Assembly (NCBI RefSeq): GCF_900099605.1
Contig: NZ_FNDK01000001.1
Location: 186,001 to 250,000 of the forward strand
Length of the DNA stretch: 64,000 nt
Source: Alteribacillus persepolensis
GTDB lineage: Bacteria > Bacillota > Bacilli > Bacillales > Marinococcaceae
Direction of reading: 5' to 3'
Position numbers and translations under genes: made by a program. Positions 28,005 through 36,594 of this stretch are shown here, piece after piece. The notes under the pieces are model-generated. The model did no database searches. It worked only from the letters and a program-made list of their open reading frames with translations, and had not been told where the DNA came from. Position 1 is the stretch's first letter; every line of letters starts with the position of its first letter.

Positions 28005-29429
28005 ATGCCGATGATTCCAGGAATGATACATACACTGCAGTCTGTCTCATCTGAACCTGCGCGAAACCAAAAACAAGCAGCAACAGAAGAGGGGAAGAGC
28101 GCTTTTTTTCAAGTGCTCAGTCAAATGCTTGCTTCTTCTGAACAAGAGCAAAGTATATCAGCAAAAGAGGAACCTTTGTCTCCAGAGGCACTTTTGAATA
28201 TGTTTAAACATAGTGAAGAGCTTGTTCATTCGTTTTCTGAAGAATTGCATCAATTGTTTGAACAATCATCTACGTTTTCTTGGAGTAATGAGCTAGGCGA
28301 ATTGTTTCAGCAGCTGCCGCTGGAATTGCAAGATATAGCTGGGCAGTTTCAACAAAATGATACACAAGAGGTACTCGATCATATTATGAGCGCGTTCGCT
28401 GCATCCGCCACAGAAGGCAGTCATAATGTGACCAGTCAACAACACGTCAGTGAAGTGCTGGCTGGATGGCTTGCGGTCGTAAACCAAATGGAAGCAAACG
28501 GACAGAATCAAATACCTGCAGACGAGCCGCTGTCAAAAGCAGTTGATTCTTTAGCAGCTGCTCTTATGCACAAAGACACAGAGGCGGTTCAAAGCAAGCA
28601 GGTTGTCGAACAGCTGCGGCAGTCGCTGCATGCGAATACGGCGGGAAAAACACCATCGCTCGAGCAATTATTGAGTGTGCTGCGCAGCCTGGAAGGAAGC
28701 AACGTATCTCCTTTCCCTTCATTGCAGCAAGCAAACATCAGTCGCGCACAACGGATAGAACAGCTTTTATTATCTAGCGGCAGCTCACAAATGCGAGGAC
28801 AAACTTTTTCTTCACTACCATATGCAAAAGAGCAAACAGATTATCTGCAGCAGCTCTTGCAGCGAGATGGACAGACAAAAGATCCATCATACAGTCCATT
28901 CAATAACACCAGCAGCAACTCTTGGCAGAGGACAGATGGAACATTGACGAATGTGCAGCAAATGGCAGTCCACGTGGGAGAACAAAAAAGTGAGCATGCA
29001 AGAGGCCAAGAGTTTGTGCGCCAATTTCAAAACGTTTTAGGGAAAAGTCAATTACAAACATTGAAAAATGGGACACAAGAATTGTCTATGAAACTTCATC
29101 CTGAACACCTTGGACGTGTGGATGTGAAACTCGTTCAACAAAACGGACAAATGACAGCCCAGCTGTTAACTACAACAAAAGCAGCCAAAGACATGATAGA
29201 GCAGAGCCTGCAACAGCTGCGTCAGGCATTTGTACAGCAAAATATAAGTGTAGACCGTATTGATATTTCACAGCAGCAGCTTTCCTATTTACAACAAGAA
29301 AGCGAAGAGAAACATCACGAACAAAGGGAACGCAGCCGAAAAGACAGCCATGAACAAAACCAACCCGAAGAAGATCACGATGCGTTTCAGGACATGTTAG
29401 ACGAGCTGACTTTTCATGAACAAGTGTAG
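28005..29429 (+). CDS. fliK: Flagellar hook-length control protein FliK
   Basis: Molecular ruler that switches export from hook to filament type. The first 340 residues are Gln/Ser/Leu-rich and poorly conserved. The C-terminal domain has TLKNGTQELSMKLHPEHLGRVDVKLVQQNGQMTAQLL, with the L-HPE-LG signature, and ends in a charged His/Glu/Gln-rich tail. About 474 residues. The ATG at 28005 is 13 bases from GGGAGG, a long spacing, but no better start exists in frame. Confidence 0.93.
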   Translation: MPMIPGMIHTLQSVSSEPARNQKQAATEEGKSAFFQVLSQMLASSEQEQSISAKEEPLSPEALLNMFKHSEELVHSFSEELHQLFEQSSTFSWSNELGELFQQLPLELQDIAGQFQQNDTQEVLDHIMSAFAASATEGSHNVTSQQHVSEVLAGWLAVVNQMEANGQNQIPADEPLSKAVDSLAAALMHKDTEAVQSKQVVEQLRQSLHANTAGKTPSLEQLLSVLRSLEGSNVSPFPSLQQANISRAQRIEQLLLSSGSSQMRGQTFSSLPYAKEQTDYLQQLLQRDGQTKDPSYSPFNNTSSNSWQRTDGTLTNVQQMAVHVGEQKSEHARGQEFVRQFQNVLGKSQLQTLKNGTQELSMKLHPEHLGRVDVKLVQQNGQMTAQLLTTTKAAKDMIEQSLQQLRQAFVQQNISVDRIDISQQQLSYLQQESEEKHHEQRERSRKDSHEQNQPEEDHDAFQDMLDELTFHEQV

Positions 29430-29438
29430 GTGATAAAT

Positions 29439-29951
29439 GTGAGCAATTCCATTCAAGAGACATACGCCTTGCCGTCAAAGCAAGCACCAGTTGTTAAAGA
29501 AGAAAGCGCCGGCATGTTAGGAAAAGATGATTTTTTAAAAATACTGATGGTACAGCTGCAAAATCAAGATCCGTTAAACCCGATGGACGACAAAGAATTC
29601 GTTTCACAAATGGCACAGTTTTCCTCTTTAGAACAAATGACGAATATGTCAACACAGCTTGAACAGTTTGTTCAAGCGAACCAAAACGGCTCACTCGTTC
29701 AACATAGTGAATTGATTGGTGAAAATATTATTTGGGAAAGAACCATTGAAACAGACGGATTAGTAACTGGCACTGAAGAAGAGATAGGTACCGTCACGTC
29801 TGTGAAACGAGACGGCGACGGCAACATTCGGCTGCTGTTAGAAGATAACCGCTGGATTAACAGCGGCCAGCTTGTACAGGTAGGCAATATCGCGGCAGAA
29901 GAAGAGGAAAACAGCGAAGAAGTGGATAACACAGAATCTTCTCAAGAGTAG
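29439..29951 (+). CDS. flgD: Flagellar hook cap protein FlgD
   Basis: Scaffold at the tip of the growing hook. It contains [45 protein letters not shown], the conserved FlgD block. About 170 residues, longer than B. subtilis FlgD (about 140), with an acidic Glu-rich C-terminal tail ([19 protein letters not shown]). The probable start is the GTG at 29439 after TAGGTGAT; the GTG at 29430 lies within that site. It begins 9 bp after the fliK stop. Confidence 0.94.
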   Translation: MSNSIQETYALPSKQAPVVKEESAGMLGKDDFLKILMVQLQNQDPLNPMDDKEFVSQMAQFSSLEQMTNMSTQLEQFVQANQNGSLVQHSELIGENIIWERTIETDGLVTGTEEEIGTVTSVKRDGDGNIRLLLEDNRWINSGQLVQVGNIAAEEEENSEEVDNTESSQE

Positions 29952-30010
29952 AGAAGAACAAATAACAGCTTCAGCAAGGACAGAATGAAAGAAAAGGGAG
30001 AGATGAGAAT

Positions 30011-30805
30011 ATGCTTCGGTCTATGTATTCTGGAATTTCCGGTATGAAAAACTTTCAGCAGAAACTTGACGTAACCGGCAATAACATTGCAAATGTGAAC
30101 ACATTTGGGTTTAAAAAAGGAAGAGCGACGTTTAAAGATATGGTCAGCCAGCAAATTGCTGGTGCTACTGCTCCAACAGATGTACGTGGTGGTGTGAATC
30201 CGCGTCAAATCGGATTAGGAACACAATTAGGAACAATTGACACAATACACACGCAAGGCAGTTTGCAAAACACGAACCGTGAGCTTGACTTAGGAATTTC
30301 CGGTGACGGTTTCTTCCAAGTTGCAGATGAGGATGACCAAACCTTTTATACGAGAGCGGGCAATTTTTATTTGGATGAAGAAGGAAATATCGTCAATGGT
30401 GACGGTTTTTATTTAGTAGGAGAGGACGGCGATGTTCCTTTAAGCATCCCAATAGAAGCAGAAAGCTTTAGCATTGGTGAAAATGGACAAATATCATATA
30501 TCGAGGATGGAGATTTGGAAGAAGGTAGTCAAATAGCATTGGCTCAATTCGATAATCCAGAAGGCTTAGAAAAGGCAGGTGACAATTTATATCAAGCGTC
30601 AGCTAACTCGGGGGAGCCAGCAGAGGAATTGCCTGGTGAAGGTGGGGCAGGAATATTAGTTCCAGGAACGCTTGAAATGTCGAACGTAGATCTCTCCGAA
30701 GAATTTACGGAAATGATTGTGGCTCAGCGCGGTTTCCAGGCTAATACACGCGGCATTACAACCGCCGATGAAGTCCTGCAGGAACTCATGAACTTAAAAC
30801 GATAG
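30011..30805 (+). CDS. flgE: Flagellar hook protein FlgE
   Basis: Hook subunit. It starts MLRSMYSGISGMKNFQQKLDVTGNNIANVNTFGFKKGR, with the rod/hook consensus, and ends in SNVDLSEEFTEMIVAQRGFQANTRGITTADEVLQELMNLKR. At 264 residues it equals the short B. subtilis FlgE (once called FlgG) and not the long hook proteins of enteric bacteria. AAGGGAGAGATG precedes the ATG. It follows flgD, as expected for a hook gene. Confidence 0.95.
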   Translation: MLRSMYSGISGMKNFQQKLDVTGNNIANVNTFGFKKGRATFKDMVSQQIAGATAPTDVRGGVNPRQIGLGTQLGTIDTIHTQGSLQNTNRELDLGISGDGFFQVADEDDQTFYTRAGNFYLDEEGNIVNGDGFYLVGEDGDVPLSIPIEAESFSIGENGQISYIEDGDLEEGSQIALAQFDNPEGLEKAGDNLYQASANSGEPAEELPGEGGAGILVPGTLEMSNVDLSEEFTEMIVAQRGFQANTRGITTADEVLQELMNLKR

Positions 30806-30819
30806 TGCTGATTTTCATT

Positions 30820-30862
30820 AAAGGAGGTATGAACCGGCCGGTGTCCGGTTCATTCAATACAT
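30820..30862 (+). promoter_or_regulatory. Hairpin between ribosome binding site and swrD start
   Basis: A perfect AAAGGAGG (30820-30827) lies 35 bases before the swrD ATG. Between them GAACCGG (30831-30837) pairs perfectly with CCGGTTC (30845-30851) around a seven-base loop. A short frame from ATG 30829 would end in a TGA at 30868-30870 that overlaps the swrD start. The hairpin may bring the ribosome site near the ATG, or control access to it. Confidence 0.5.
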
Positions 30863-31078
30863 ATGATTGAACTAACCAAGCTGAACGGCGATACGTTTTT
30901 ATTAAATGTTTCTTTCATTGAGCAGGTCGAAGCTTTACCAGATACGACCCTTACGCTTCATAACGGGAAGAAAATGGTCGTTAAAGAGGATGTCAAAGAA
31001 GTGAAACAGACCGTCAATGCGTTTTTTCGAAGAATTGGCCTAATGGGAATAGCGATTAGGTATGAGGAGGACAAGTGA
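30863..31078 (+). CDS. swrD: SwrD / FlbD family swarming protein
   Basis: 71-residue protein, MIELTKLNGDTFLLNVSFIEQVEALPDTTLTLHNGKKMVVKEDVKEV, the FlbD-family fold. In B. subtilis SwrD raises flagellar motor power and is needed for swarming. It has no ATG nearer a ribosome site: the strong AAAGGAGG lies 35 bases upstream with a hairpin in between. Its TGA stop overlaps the fliL ATG. The position between flgE and fliL matches B. subtilis. Confidence 0.9.
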   Translation: MIELTKLNGDTFLLNVSFIEQVEALPDTTLTLHNGKKMVVKEDVKEVKQTVNAFFRRIGLMGIAIRYEEDK

Positions 31079-31506
31079 TGTTTCAAAACAAAATGATGAA
31101 TACGATGTTTGTCATCATCTTAACGATGACTCTCGTTGGAGTTGTAGTATGGATGCTTCTTCATCACTTTTCCACCTCGGAAGCGGGAGCAGAACCGACG
31201 ATTGATGAAATTATTGAAAACTCATGGCAGACTGAGGAAATTACAACGAACCTTGCAGATAATCATTATCTACGAGCACAATTTCAAATTCATGCAGATT
31301 CAAAGAAAGCAAGAGAAGAGCTTGAAAAGCGTGATTTTCAAGTGAATAATATCATTATTCATCAGTTGGCGAACATGTCATCGTCAGATATTGATAGTGA
31401 GGAAGGGATACAAGAGCTGGAGACAACGGTACGCTCGCAAATCAATGAAACGATGCAAACGGGTGATGTAATCCGTGTGTATACAACGAAACGAATTATT
31501 CAGTAA
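31078..31506 (+). CDS. fliL: Flagellar basal body protein FliL
   Basis: Stator-associated membrane protein. One N-terminal membrane segment (about residues 8-28, NTMFVIILTMTLVGVVVWML) is followed by an extracytoplasmic domain of about 110 residues. GAGGAGG at 31064-31070 supports the ATG at 31078, which overlaps the swrD stop; the GTG at 31075 is closer and less likely. About 142 residues. Confidence 0.92.
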   Translation: MFQNKMMNTMFVIILTMTLVGVVVWMLLHHFSTSEAGAEPTIDEIIENSWQTEEITTNLADNHYLRAQFQIHADSKKAREELEKRDFQVNNIIIHQLANMSSSDIDSEEGIQELETTVRSQINETMQTGDVIRVYTTKRIIQ

Positions 31507-31536
31507 CGGCTGCTTTCGTGAAGGCAGGTGAGACAG

Positions 31537-32529
31537 GTGGCCGATGTTTTATCGCAAAAGGAGATTGACTCTCTATTATCTGCTCTTTCGACAGGGGAAA
31601 TGGATGTAGATGAGTTAAAGAAAGAAGAATCCGAAAAGAAAATAAAAGCATATGATTTTAAGCGGGCGCTCCGCTTTTCCAAAGATCAAGTGCGAAGTCT
31701 ATCACGTATTCACGAAAATTTTGCACGACTATTAACAACCAGTTTGTCAGCACAGCTTCGCACGTTTGTGCAAATTTCGGTCGCTTCTGTGGATCAGCTT
31801 CCTTATGAAGAATTTATCCGCTCCATACCAAAGATGACGTTGTTAAATATTTTTGAAGCCTATCCGCTTGACGGCCGCTTGTTGATGGAAGTGAATCCAA
31901 ACATTGGCTATGCGATGCTTGATCGATTGCTCGGCGGCAAAGGAGCGAGCCACAACAAAGTAGAAAGTTTAACGGAAATTGAAACGAAAATTATGACGCA
32001 GATTTTTCAACGTATGCTGGAGACATTTCAAAACGCTTGGGAGTCGGTGATAGAGATAGATCCCGTCATGCAGGACATTGAAGTGAATCCACAGTTTATT
32101 CAAATGGTTTCTCCAAACGAGACGGTCGTTGTTATTTCGTTATCAACGACGATCGGAGAGACAACGGGTATGGTAAACATTTGTCTGCCCCATGTCGTGC
32201 TCGAAGAAATATTGCCGAAGTTATCCGTTCATCATTGGATGCAGACAAAGAAAAAAGAACGAGATGAAACGGAAGTAGAGGCACTCGAGCAGACAGTCAA
32301 ATCCGCACCGATTCTTGTGGAAGCTGTTCTTGGAAGAGCCAGCATTTCCATTGAGGAGTTTTTGCACTTATATCCCGGAGATGTCATCGAATTAGACCAA
32401 AGTATTTATGATCCGTTGCTAGTAAAGGTCGGTGGCCGGCCTAAGTATAACGGTCAGCCAGGACAATGGAAAAACAATATGGCTGTCCAAGTGACAAACG
32501 AATTGGAAGAGGGGGATAACAATGAATGA
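31537..32529 (+). CDS. fliM: Flagellar motor switch protein FliM
   Basis: C-ring subunit that binds phosphorylated CheY. The N-terminal peptide VLSQKEIDSLLSAL is the CheY-binding motif. The middle CheC-like domain and the C-terminal SpoA domain (VTDPLLVKVGGRPKYNG-type) follow; SLTEIETKIMTQIFQRML and VNPQFIQMVSPNETVVVISL are conserved. About 330 residues. The start is a GTG, with 31537 (MADVLSQ) preferred to 31528 on spacing from AAGGCAGG. Confidence 0.95.
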   Translation: MADVLSQKEIDSLLSALSTGEMDVDELKKEESEKKIKAYDFKRALRFSKDQVRSLSRIHENFARLLTTSLSAQLRTFVQISVASVDQLPYEEFIRSIPKMTLLNIFEAYPLDGRLLMEVNPNIGYAMLDRLLGGKGASHNKVESLTEIETKIMTQIFQRMLETFQNAWESVIEIDPVMQDIEVNPQFIQMVSPNETVVVISLSTTIGETTGMVNICLPHVVLEEILPKLSVHHWMQTKKKERDETEVEALEQTVKSAPILVEAVLGRASISIEEFLHLYPGDVIELDQSIYDPLLVKVGGRPKYNGQPGQWKNNMAVQVTNELEEGDNNE

Positions 32530-33763
32530 TGATATGCTCTCTCAAGAAGAAATCAATGAGCTGTTAAAGAGTATCGGCGGCGATGATGAACAAAAGGGGC
32601 CTGATAATGCGAAAGAGCAGGCAGCGGGAGCGCCGCTGTCCAGCCAGCCGTCGTTGAACATTGAAGACTACTTGGATGAAATAGAGCAGGATGCACTTGG
32701 TGAAATAGGAAATATTTCGTTTGGCAGTGCAGCAACAGCGTTGTCACAATTATTAAATCAAAAAGTAGATATTACAACACCAGTTGTATCACTTATTTCA
32801 CAAGGTGAACTAGATAAAGAGTTTCCAAAACCGCATGTTGCCGTCCATGTTCAATACACAGACGGCTTTGAAGGTACAAACTTGCTTGTTATCCGTACAA
32901 CGGATGCAGCAATTATAGCGGATCTAATGCTTGGAGGAGATGGAGTCAACCCATCAGAAGAGTTGAGTGACATGCACATTAGTGCTGTACAGGAAGCGAT
33001 GAATCAAATGATGGGATCTGCGTCCACATCCATGTCCACTATTTTTAATAAACGTGTTGATATATCTCCACCCGGCATAGATCTGTTAGATGTAAAAGAA
33101 TCACGTGGTACAGGGAATATTCCCGAGGCAGACATGCTTGCCAAAATTTCATTTCGCTTAAAAGTTGGTAATTTGATTGATTCTTCCATTATGCAGCTCG
33201 TTACGATTCCATTTGCAAAACAAATGGTACATGATTTGATGTATGCCCCAGAGGAAAAGGAGCAGCAGCCAGTACAAAAGCAGGAAGAGGCGCCTGCAGC
33301 TGATGGTGCTGCTTTGGGGGAACCGGCAGCAAAACAAGCAAAGCATGAACCATCGAACACATACCCACCGGCCAGCTCATCTCCACGCCCATCCAGTGAT
33401 AACCAAGTATTGGGCAGGGAACAACCAGATGGGGAGCGGGCTAAAAATGTTCAAGCGGCCCAGTTTTCTTCGTTTGAAGAGCCATCTTTAAATGAAACAG
33501 AATCAAAGAATTTAAACATGCTGCTTGATATACCACTATCCGTCACGGTCGAATTGGGACGGACAAAACGGTCGGTACAAGATATTTTACAATTGTCGCA
33601 AGGGTCTATTATTGAACTGGACAAATTAGCTGGCGAACCGGTAGATATTTTAGTGAACCAAAAATTGGTTGCAAAAGGGGAAGTTGTTGTTATTGATGAA
33701 AACTTTGGCGTACGGGTTACAGATATCGTCAGCCAAGCCGAAAGAATTAAAAGACTGAAATAA
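32522..33763 (+). CDS. fliY: Flagellar switch protein and CheY-P phosphatase FliY
   Basis: Gram-positive C-ring component that both builds the switch and dephosphorylates CheY. Order: CheY-binding peptide MNDDMLSQEEINELLKSI, CheC-like phosphatase domain (about 45-235, with DALGEIGNISFGSAATALSQLL and HISAVQEAMNQMMGSAST), a long Gln/Pro/Ala-rich linker (about 240-325), and a FliN-like SpoA domain (DIPLSVTVELGRTKRSVQDILQLSQGSIIELD). 413 residues, longer than B. subtilis FliY because of the linker. It overlaps fliM by 8 bp. Confidence 0.96.
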   Translation: MNDDMLSQEEINELLKSIGGDDEQKGPDNAKEQAAGAPLSSQPSLNIEDYLDEIEQDALGEIGNISFGSAATALSQLLNQKVDITTPVVSLISQGELDKEFPKPHVAVHVQYTDGFEGTNLLVIRTTDAAIIADLMLGGDGVNPSEELSDMHISAVQEAMNQMMGSASTSMSTIFNKRVDISPPGIDLLDVKESRGTGNIPEADMLAKISFRLKVGNLIDSSIMQLVTIPFAKQMVHDLMYAPEEKEQQPVQKQEEAPAADGAALGEPAAKQAKHEPSNTYPPASSSPRPSSDNQVLGREQPDGERAKNVQAAQFSSFEEPSLNETESKNLNMLLDIPLSVTVELGRTKRSVQDILQLSQGSIIELDKLAGEPVDILVNQKLVAKGEVVVIDENFGVRVTDIVSQAERIKRLK

Positions 33764-33788
33764 GATATGGCCGAGGAGGAAAACAGTT

Positions 33789-34151
33789 ATGGCAAGGTCT
33801 GTATTAATTGTTGATGATGCATCGTTTATGCGCATGATGCTCAAGGATATTTTAGAAAAAAATGATTTTACCATTGCAGGAGAAGCAAAAGACGGACAGG
33901 AAGCAGTTCATTTGTACAAAGACACATCACCTGACTTGGTGACGATGGATATAACGATGCCGGAAATGGATGGGATTGCTGCATTAAAGGAAATTAAGGC
34001 AATGGATGCAAATGCTAATGTCATTATGTGTTCTGCCATGGGACAGCAAGCAATGGTTATTGATGCCATTCGAGCTGGAGCCAAAGACTTTATTGTTAAA
34101 CCATTTCAAGCGGACCGTGTACTTGAGGCTATTCAAAAAACATTGGGATGA
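33789..34151 (+). CDS. cheY: Chemotaxis response regulator CheY
   Basis: Single-domain response regulator, 120 residues. The phosphorylation site is Asp54 (VTMDITMPEMDG), with the acidic pair DD at 9-10, the Thr/Ser region MCSAMGQQ and Lys in IVKPFQ. In Bacillus CheY-P binds FliM to cause counterclockwise rotation. It would be phosphorylated by CheA, which is not encoded at this locus. GAGGAGGAAA precedes the ATG. Confidence 0.97.
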   Translation: MARSVLIVDDASFMRMMLKDILEKNDFTIAGEAKDGQEAVHLYKDTSPDLVTMDITMPEMDGIAALKEIKAMDANANVIMCSAMGQQAMVIDAIRAGAKDFIVKPFQADRVLEAIQKTLG

Positions 34152-34158
34152 TTTCATT

Positions 34159-34833
34159 ATGAGCATGTCAAAAGTAAAAATTGCTGTATGGTTTAGTGTG
34201 TGGTTGTTGATGATTGCAGCCACACCAATGGCTGCAGAAGAAGAAAATCGTACTATTAAAGAAGCACTGGAAAGCGATGAAGAAGCAGTGGAGGAAGCAG
34301 ACGTCGCAGATAGTGAAAGAGCGGTAGTGGACGGGGAAACTGATGGCGGCACAGAGCTGCAGCTGACAGAAGAAAAAAGTGTATTTTTCATTCTTTTGCA
34401 ACTAATAGCTGCTTTGGCTGTCGTGATTTTCATTATGTATGCTCTCTTGAAATTTATTAATAAACGTACGATGCAGTATCAGTCCAATCGCGTTGTACAA
34501 AATATCGGGGGCGTGCCGCTTGGCCAGCAAAAATCTGTGCAGTTGATTCGAACAGGAAATCGCCTGTTCGTTATCGGTGTTGGAGATACGGTTACATTAA
34601 TTAAAGAAATTGATCAGCAAGAAGAAATCGATGAACTGCTGTCTGCTGCAAATATTCATGTGAATACAAAAGCGCCGCAATCGGCAGTGACAAAATTGTT
34701 CAAGCGTTTCTTGACAAAAGATCAGACGCCGCAGGTGGACGCTTCTTTTCACCGTGTTCTCGAACAACAGCTTAGGGAATTGACGAAAACGCAAAAGCAA
34801 GCCCGTCAACACATAAAGGGGTCTCGAAAATGA
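34159..34833 (+). CDS. fliO: Flagellar export protein FliO
   Basis: Assists assembly of the FliP export pore. The N-terminus looks like a signal peptide (MSMSKVKIAVWFSVWLLMIAATPMAAEEE, with MAA as likely cleavage site). An acidic segment follows, then a membrane helix (FFILLQLIAALAVVIFIMYALL, about residues 77-98) and a cytoplasmic domain with NRVVQNIGGVPLGQQKSVQLIRTGNRLFVIGVGD. About 224 residues. The ribosome site (TGGGATGA) is weak, 8 bases after the cheY stop region. Confidence 0.92.
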   Translation: MSMSKVKIAVWFSVWLLMIAATPMAAEEENRTIKEALESDEEAVEEADVADSERAVVDGETDGGTELQLTEEKSVFFILLQLIAALAVVIFIMYALLKFINKRTMQYQSNRVVQNIGGVPLGQQKSVQLIRTGNRLFVIGVGDTVTLIKEIDQQEEIDELLSAANIHVNTKAPQSAVTKLFKRFLTKDQTPQVDASFHRVLEQQLRELTKTQKQARQHIKGSRK

Positions 34834-35513
34834 TGATATTTTTTATGCCAGGCATTGATACGGGCGGCCTTTTTAGCAATGACCCAGCTGATCTTAGTAC
34901 AACGCTCCAATTAATTATACTTATTACTATTATTTCACTTGCTCCAGCTATTTTAATATTGATGACGAGTTTTACGAGAATCTTAATTGTTCTTTCGTTT
35001 GTTCGAATGGGTCTGGCGACGCAGCAGACGCCCCCAAACCAAGTGCTGATTAGCTTGGCGCTGTTTATGACATTCTTTATTATGGCGCCTGTTTTTTCAG
35101 AAGTGAACGACGAAGCAGTAACACCAATGTTAGACGGTGAATTAAGCCAAGAAGAAGCGTTTGATGCAGCATCACAGCCGATGAAGGAATTTATGGCAGA
35201 GCACACACGGGAGAAAGATTTGTCCCTGTTTATGGGCTATGCTGGCATGGAACGGCCGGAAACATTAGATGATGTTCCCTTAACAGCGTTGATTCCTGCT
35301 TTTGCTATCAGTGAATTGAAAACTGCCTTTCAAATTGGTTTTCTTATTTTTGTTCCGTTTTTAGTAATCGACATGATTGTAGCGAGTGTACTTATGTCGA
35401 TGGGGATGATGATGCTTCCGCCAGTCATGATTTCTCTTCCATTTAAAATTTTATTATTTGTTCTGGTCGATGGTTGGTATTTAATTGTGGAATCGCTTCT
35501 GATTAGTTTTTAA
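34830..35513 (+). CDS. fliP: Flagellar export gate protein FliP
   Basis: Core of the export pore. Four hydrophobic segments are visible: ILITIISLAPAILILMTSF, VLISLALFMTFFIMAPVF, FAISELKTAFQIGFLIFVPFLVIDMIVAS and ILLFVLVDGWYLIVESLL. Conserved motifs are SFTRILIVLSFVRMGLATQQTPPNQ and DMIVASVLMSMGMMMLPP. 227 residues. It overlaps fliO by ATGA; start at 34830 or 34833. Confidence 0.97.
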   Translation: MMIFFMPGIDTGGLFSNDPADLSTTLQLIILITIISLAPAILILMTSFTRILIVLSFVRMGLATQQTPPNQVLISLALFMTFFIMAPVFSEVNDEAVTPMLDGELSQEEAFDAASQPMKEFMAEHTREKDLSLFMGYAGMERPETLDDVPLTALIPAFAISELKTAFQIGFLIFVPFLVIDMIVASVLMSMGMMMLPPVMISLPFKILLFVLVDGWYLIVESLLISF

Positions 35514-35537
35514 ATCGTAGTAAAGAAGGTGATACAT

Positions 35538-35807
35538 ATGTCGGCGGAAACAGTCATTAGTCTCGCAGAAAATGGAGTCTGGACAGTTTTTTTTGTAGCA
35601 GGACCGCTTTTAGTTGTCGCACTTGTTCTCGGTTTTGGTGTGGCCATTTTTCAAGCCACGACACAAATCCAAGAGCAGACACTGGCGTTTATTCCGAAAA
35701 TATTAGGGGTGCTTGCATCGCTGGTGATATTTGGCCCCTGGATGTTGTCTCAACTTGTTCATTTTACGTACCAAATTTTAAACAACCTCCATGAATTTAT
35801 AGGGTAG
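35538..35807 (+). CDS. fliQ: Flagellar export gate protein FliQ
   Basis: Small export-gate membrane protein, 89 residues with two membrane helices (VWTVFFVAGPLLVVALVLGFGVAIFQ and VLASLVIFGPWMLSQLVHF). The consensus FQATTQIQEQTLAFIPKI is present. GAAGGTGA at 35525-35532 supports the ATG at 35538. It lies between fliP and fliR. Confidence 0.97.
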   Translation: MSAETVISLAENGVWTVFFVAGPLLVVALVLGFGVAIFQATTQIQEQTLAFIPKILGVLASLVIFGPWMLSQLVHFTYQILNNLHEFIG

Positions 35808-35813
35808 AGAAAT

Positions 35814-36593
35814 ATGAATACAGAGTGGTTAAATCAGTTACCTGTCTTTTTGCTCGTCCTCATTCGTGTCATAGCGTTTTTTACCAGCATGCCTCTTTTT
35901 ACTTATCGGACAATTCCGGCGTCATTTAAAGTAGGTCTTGCCATATTTTTTGCATTTATTATGATGTTTACGCTGGATGCGCCAAGTCTTGAAATGAACA
36001 GTACATATATACTGCTGATTTTTAAAGAGATGCTGGTAGGCCTAAGCATTGGTCTTTTAGCCGGAATGATGGTATACGCTGTGCAAGTTGCCGGTATGTT
36101 TTTAGATATTGCCTTTGGCTTTTTAGTAGCCAATGTGATTGATCCGCAAACAGGGGCGCAGAGCCCGTTAATGGGAGGATATTTGTATACACTTACGCTT
36201 TTGTTTTTGCTTGCTGTAGACGGGCATCATCTTATGATGGACGGCATGTATTACAGTTATCAATTTATTCCAATAGAACAGCTGACGCTTCCTTTCGGGG
36301 AAGAAGCGGTAGCACAGCATGTGTTATCTGCGTTTAGCACAATGTTCATGATTGCTTTTCAAATGAGTTTTCCCATTGTTGGATCTTTGTTTCTAATTGA
36401 TGTAGCACTTGGGATGATGTCGCGTGCTGTTCCGCAAATGAACGTGTTTGTTGTCGGGCTGCCGCTGAAAATTTTTGCTGGGCTGCCTCTTTTGGCATTA
36501 ACGATGCCAGCGTTTTTTATGGCAGCGGATCATCTTTTTGATGAAATGTTTACGGCGATGCGTACGTTAATGGAATTGTTTGGGGGAGCATAA
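35814..36593 (+). CDS. fliR: Flagellar export gate protein FliR
   Basis: Export-gate membrane protein, 259 residues with about six hydrophobic segments. Conserved parts include RVIAFFTSMPLFTYRTIPASFKVGLAIFFAF, KEMLVGLSIGLLAGMMVYAVQVAGMFLDIAFGF and SRAVPQMNVFVVGLPLKIFAGL. It starts 6 bp after fliQ, with GGGTAGAG upstream. Its end runs straight into the flhB start region. Confidence 0.96.
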   Translation: MNTEWLNQLPVFLLVLIRVIAFFTSMPLFTYRTIPASFKVGLAIFFAFIMMFTLDAPSLEMNSTYILLIFKEMLVGLSIGLLAGMMVYAVQVAGMFLDIAFGFLVANVIDPQTGAQSPLMGGYLYTLTLLFLLAVDGHHLMMDGMYYSYQFIPIEQLTLPFGEEAVAQHVLSAFSTMFMIAFQMSFPIVGSLFLIDVALGMMSRAVPQMNVFVVGLPLKIFAGLPLLALTMPAFFMAADHLFDEMFTAMRTLMELFGGA

Positions 36594-36594
36594 G

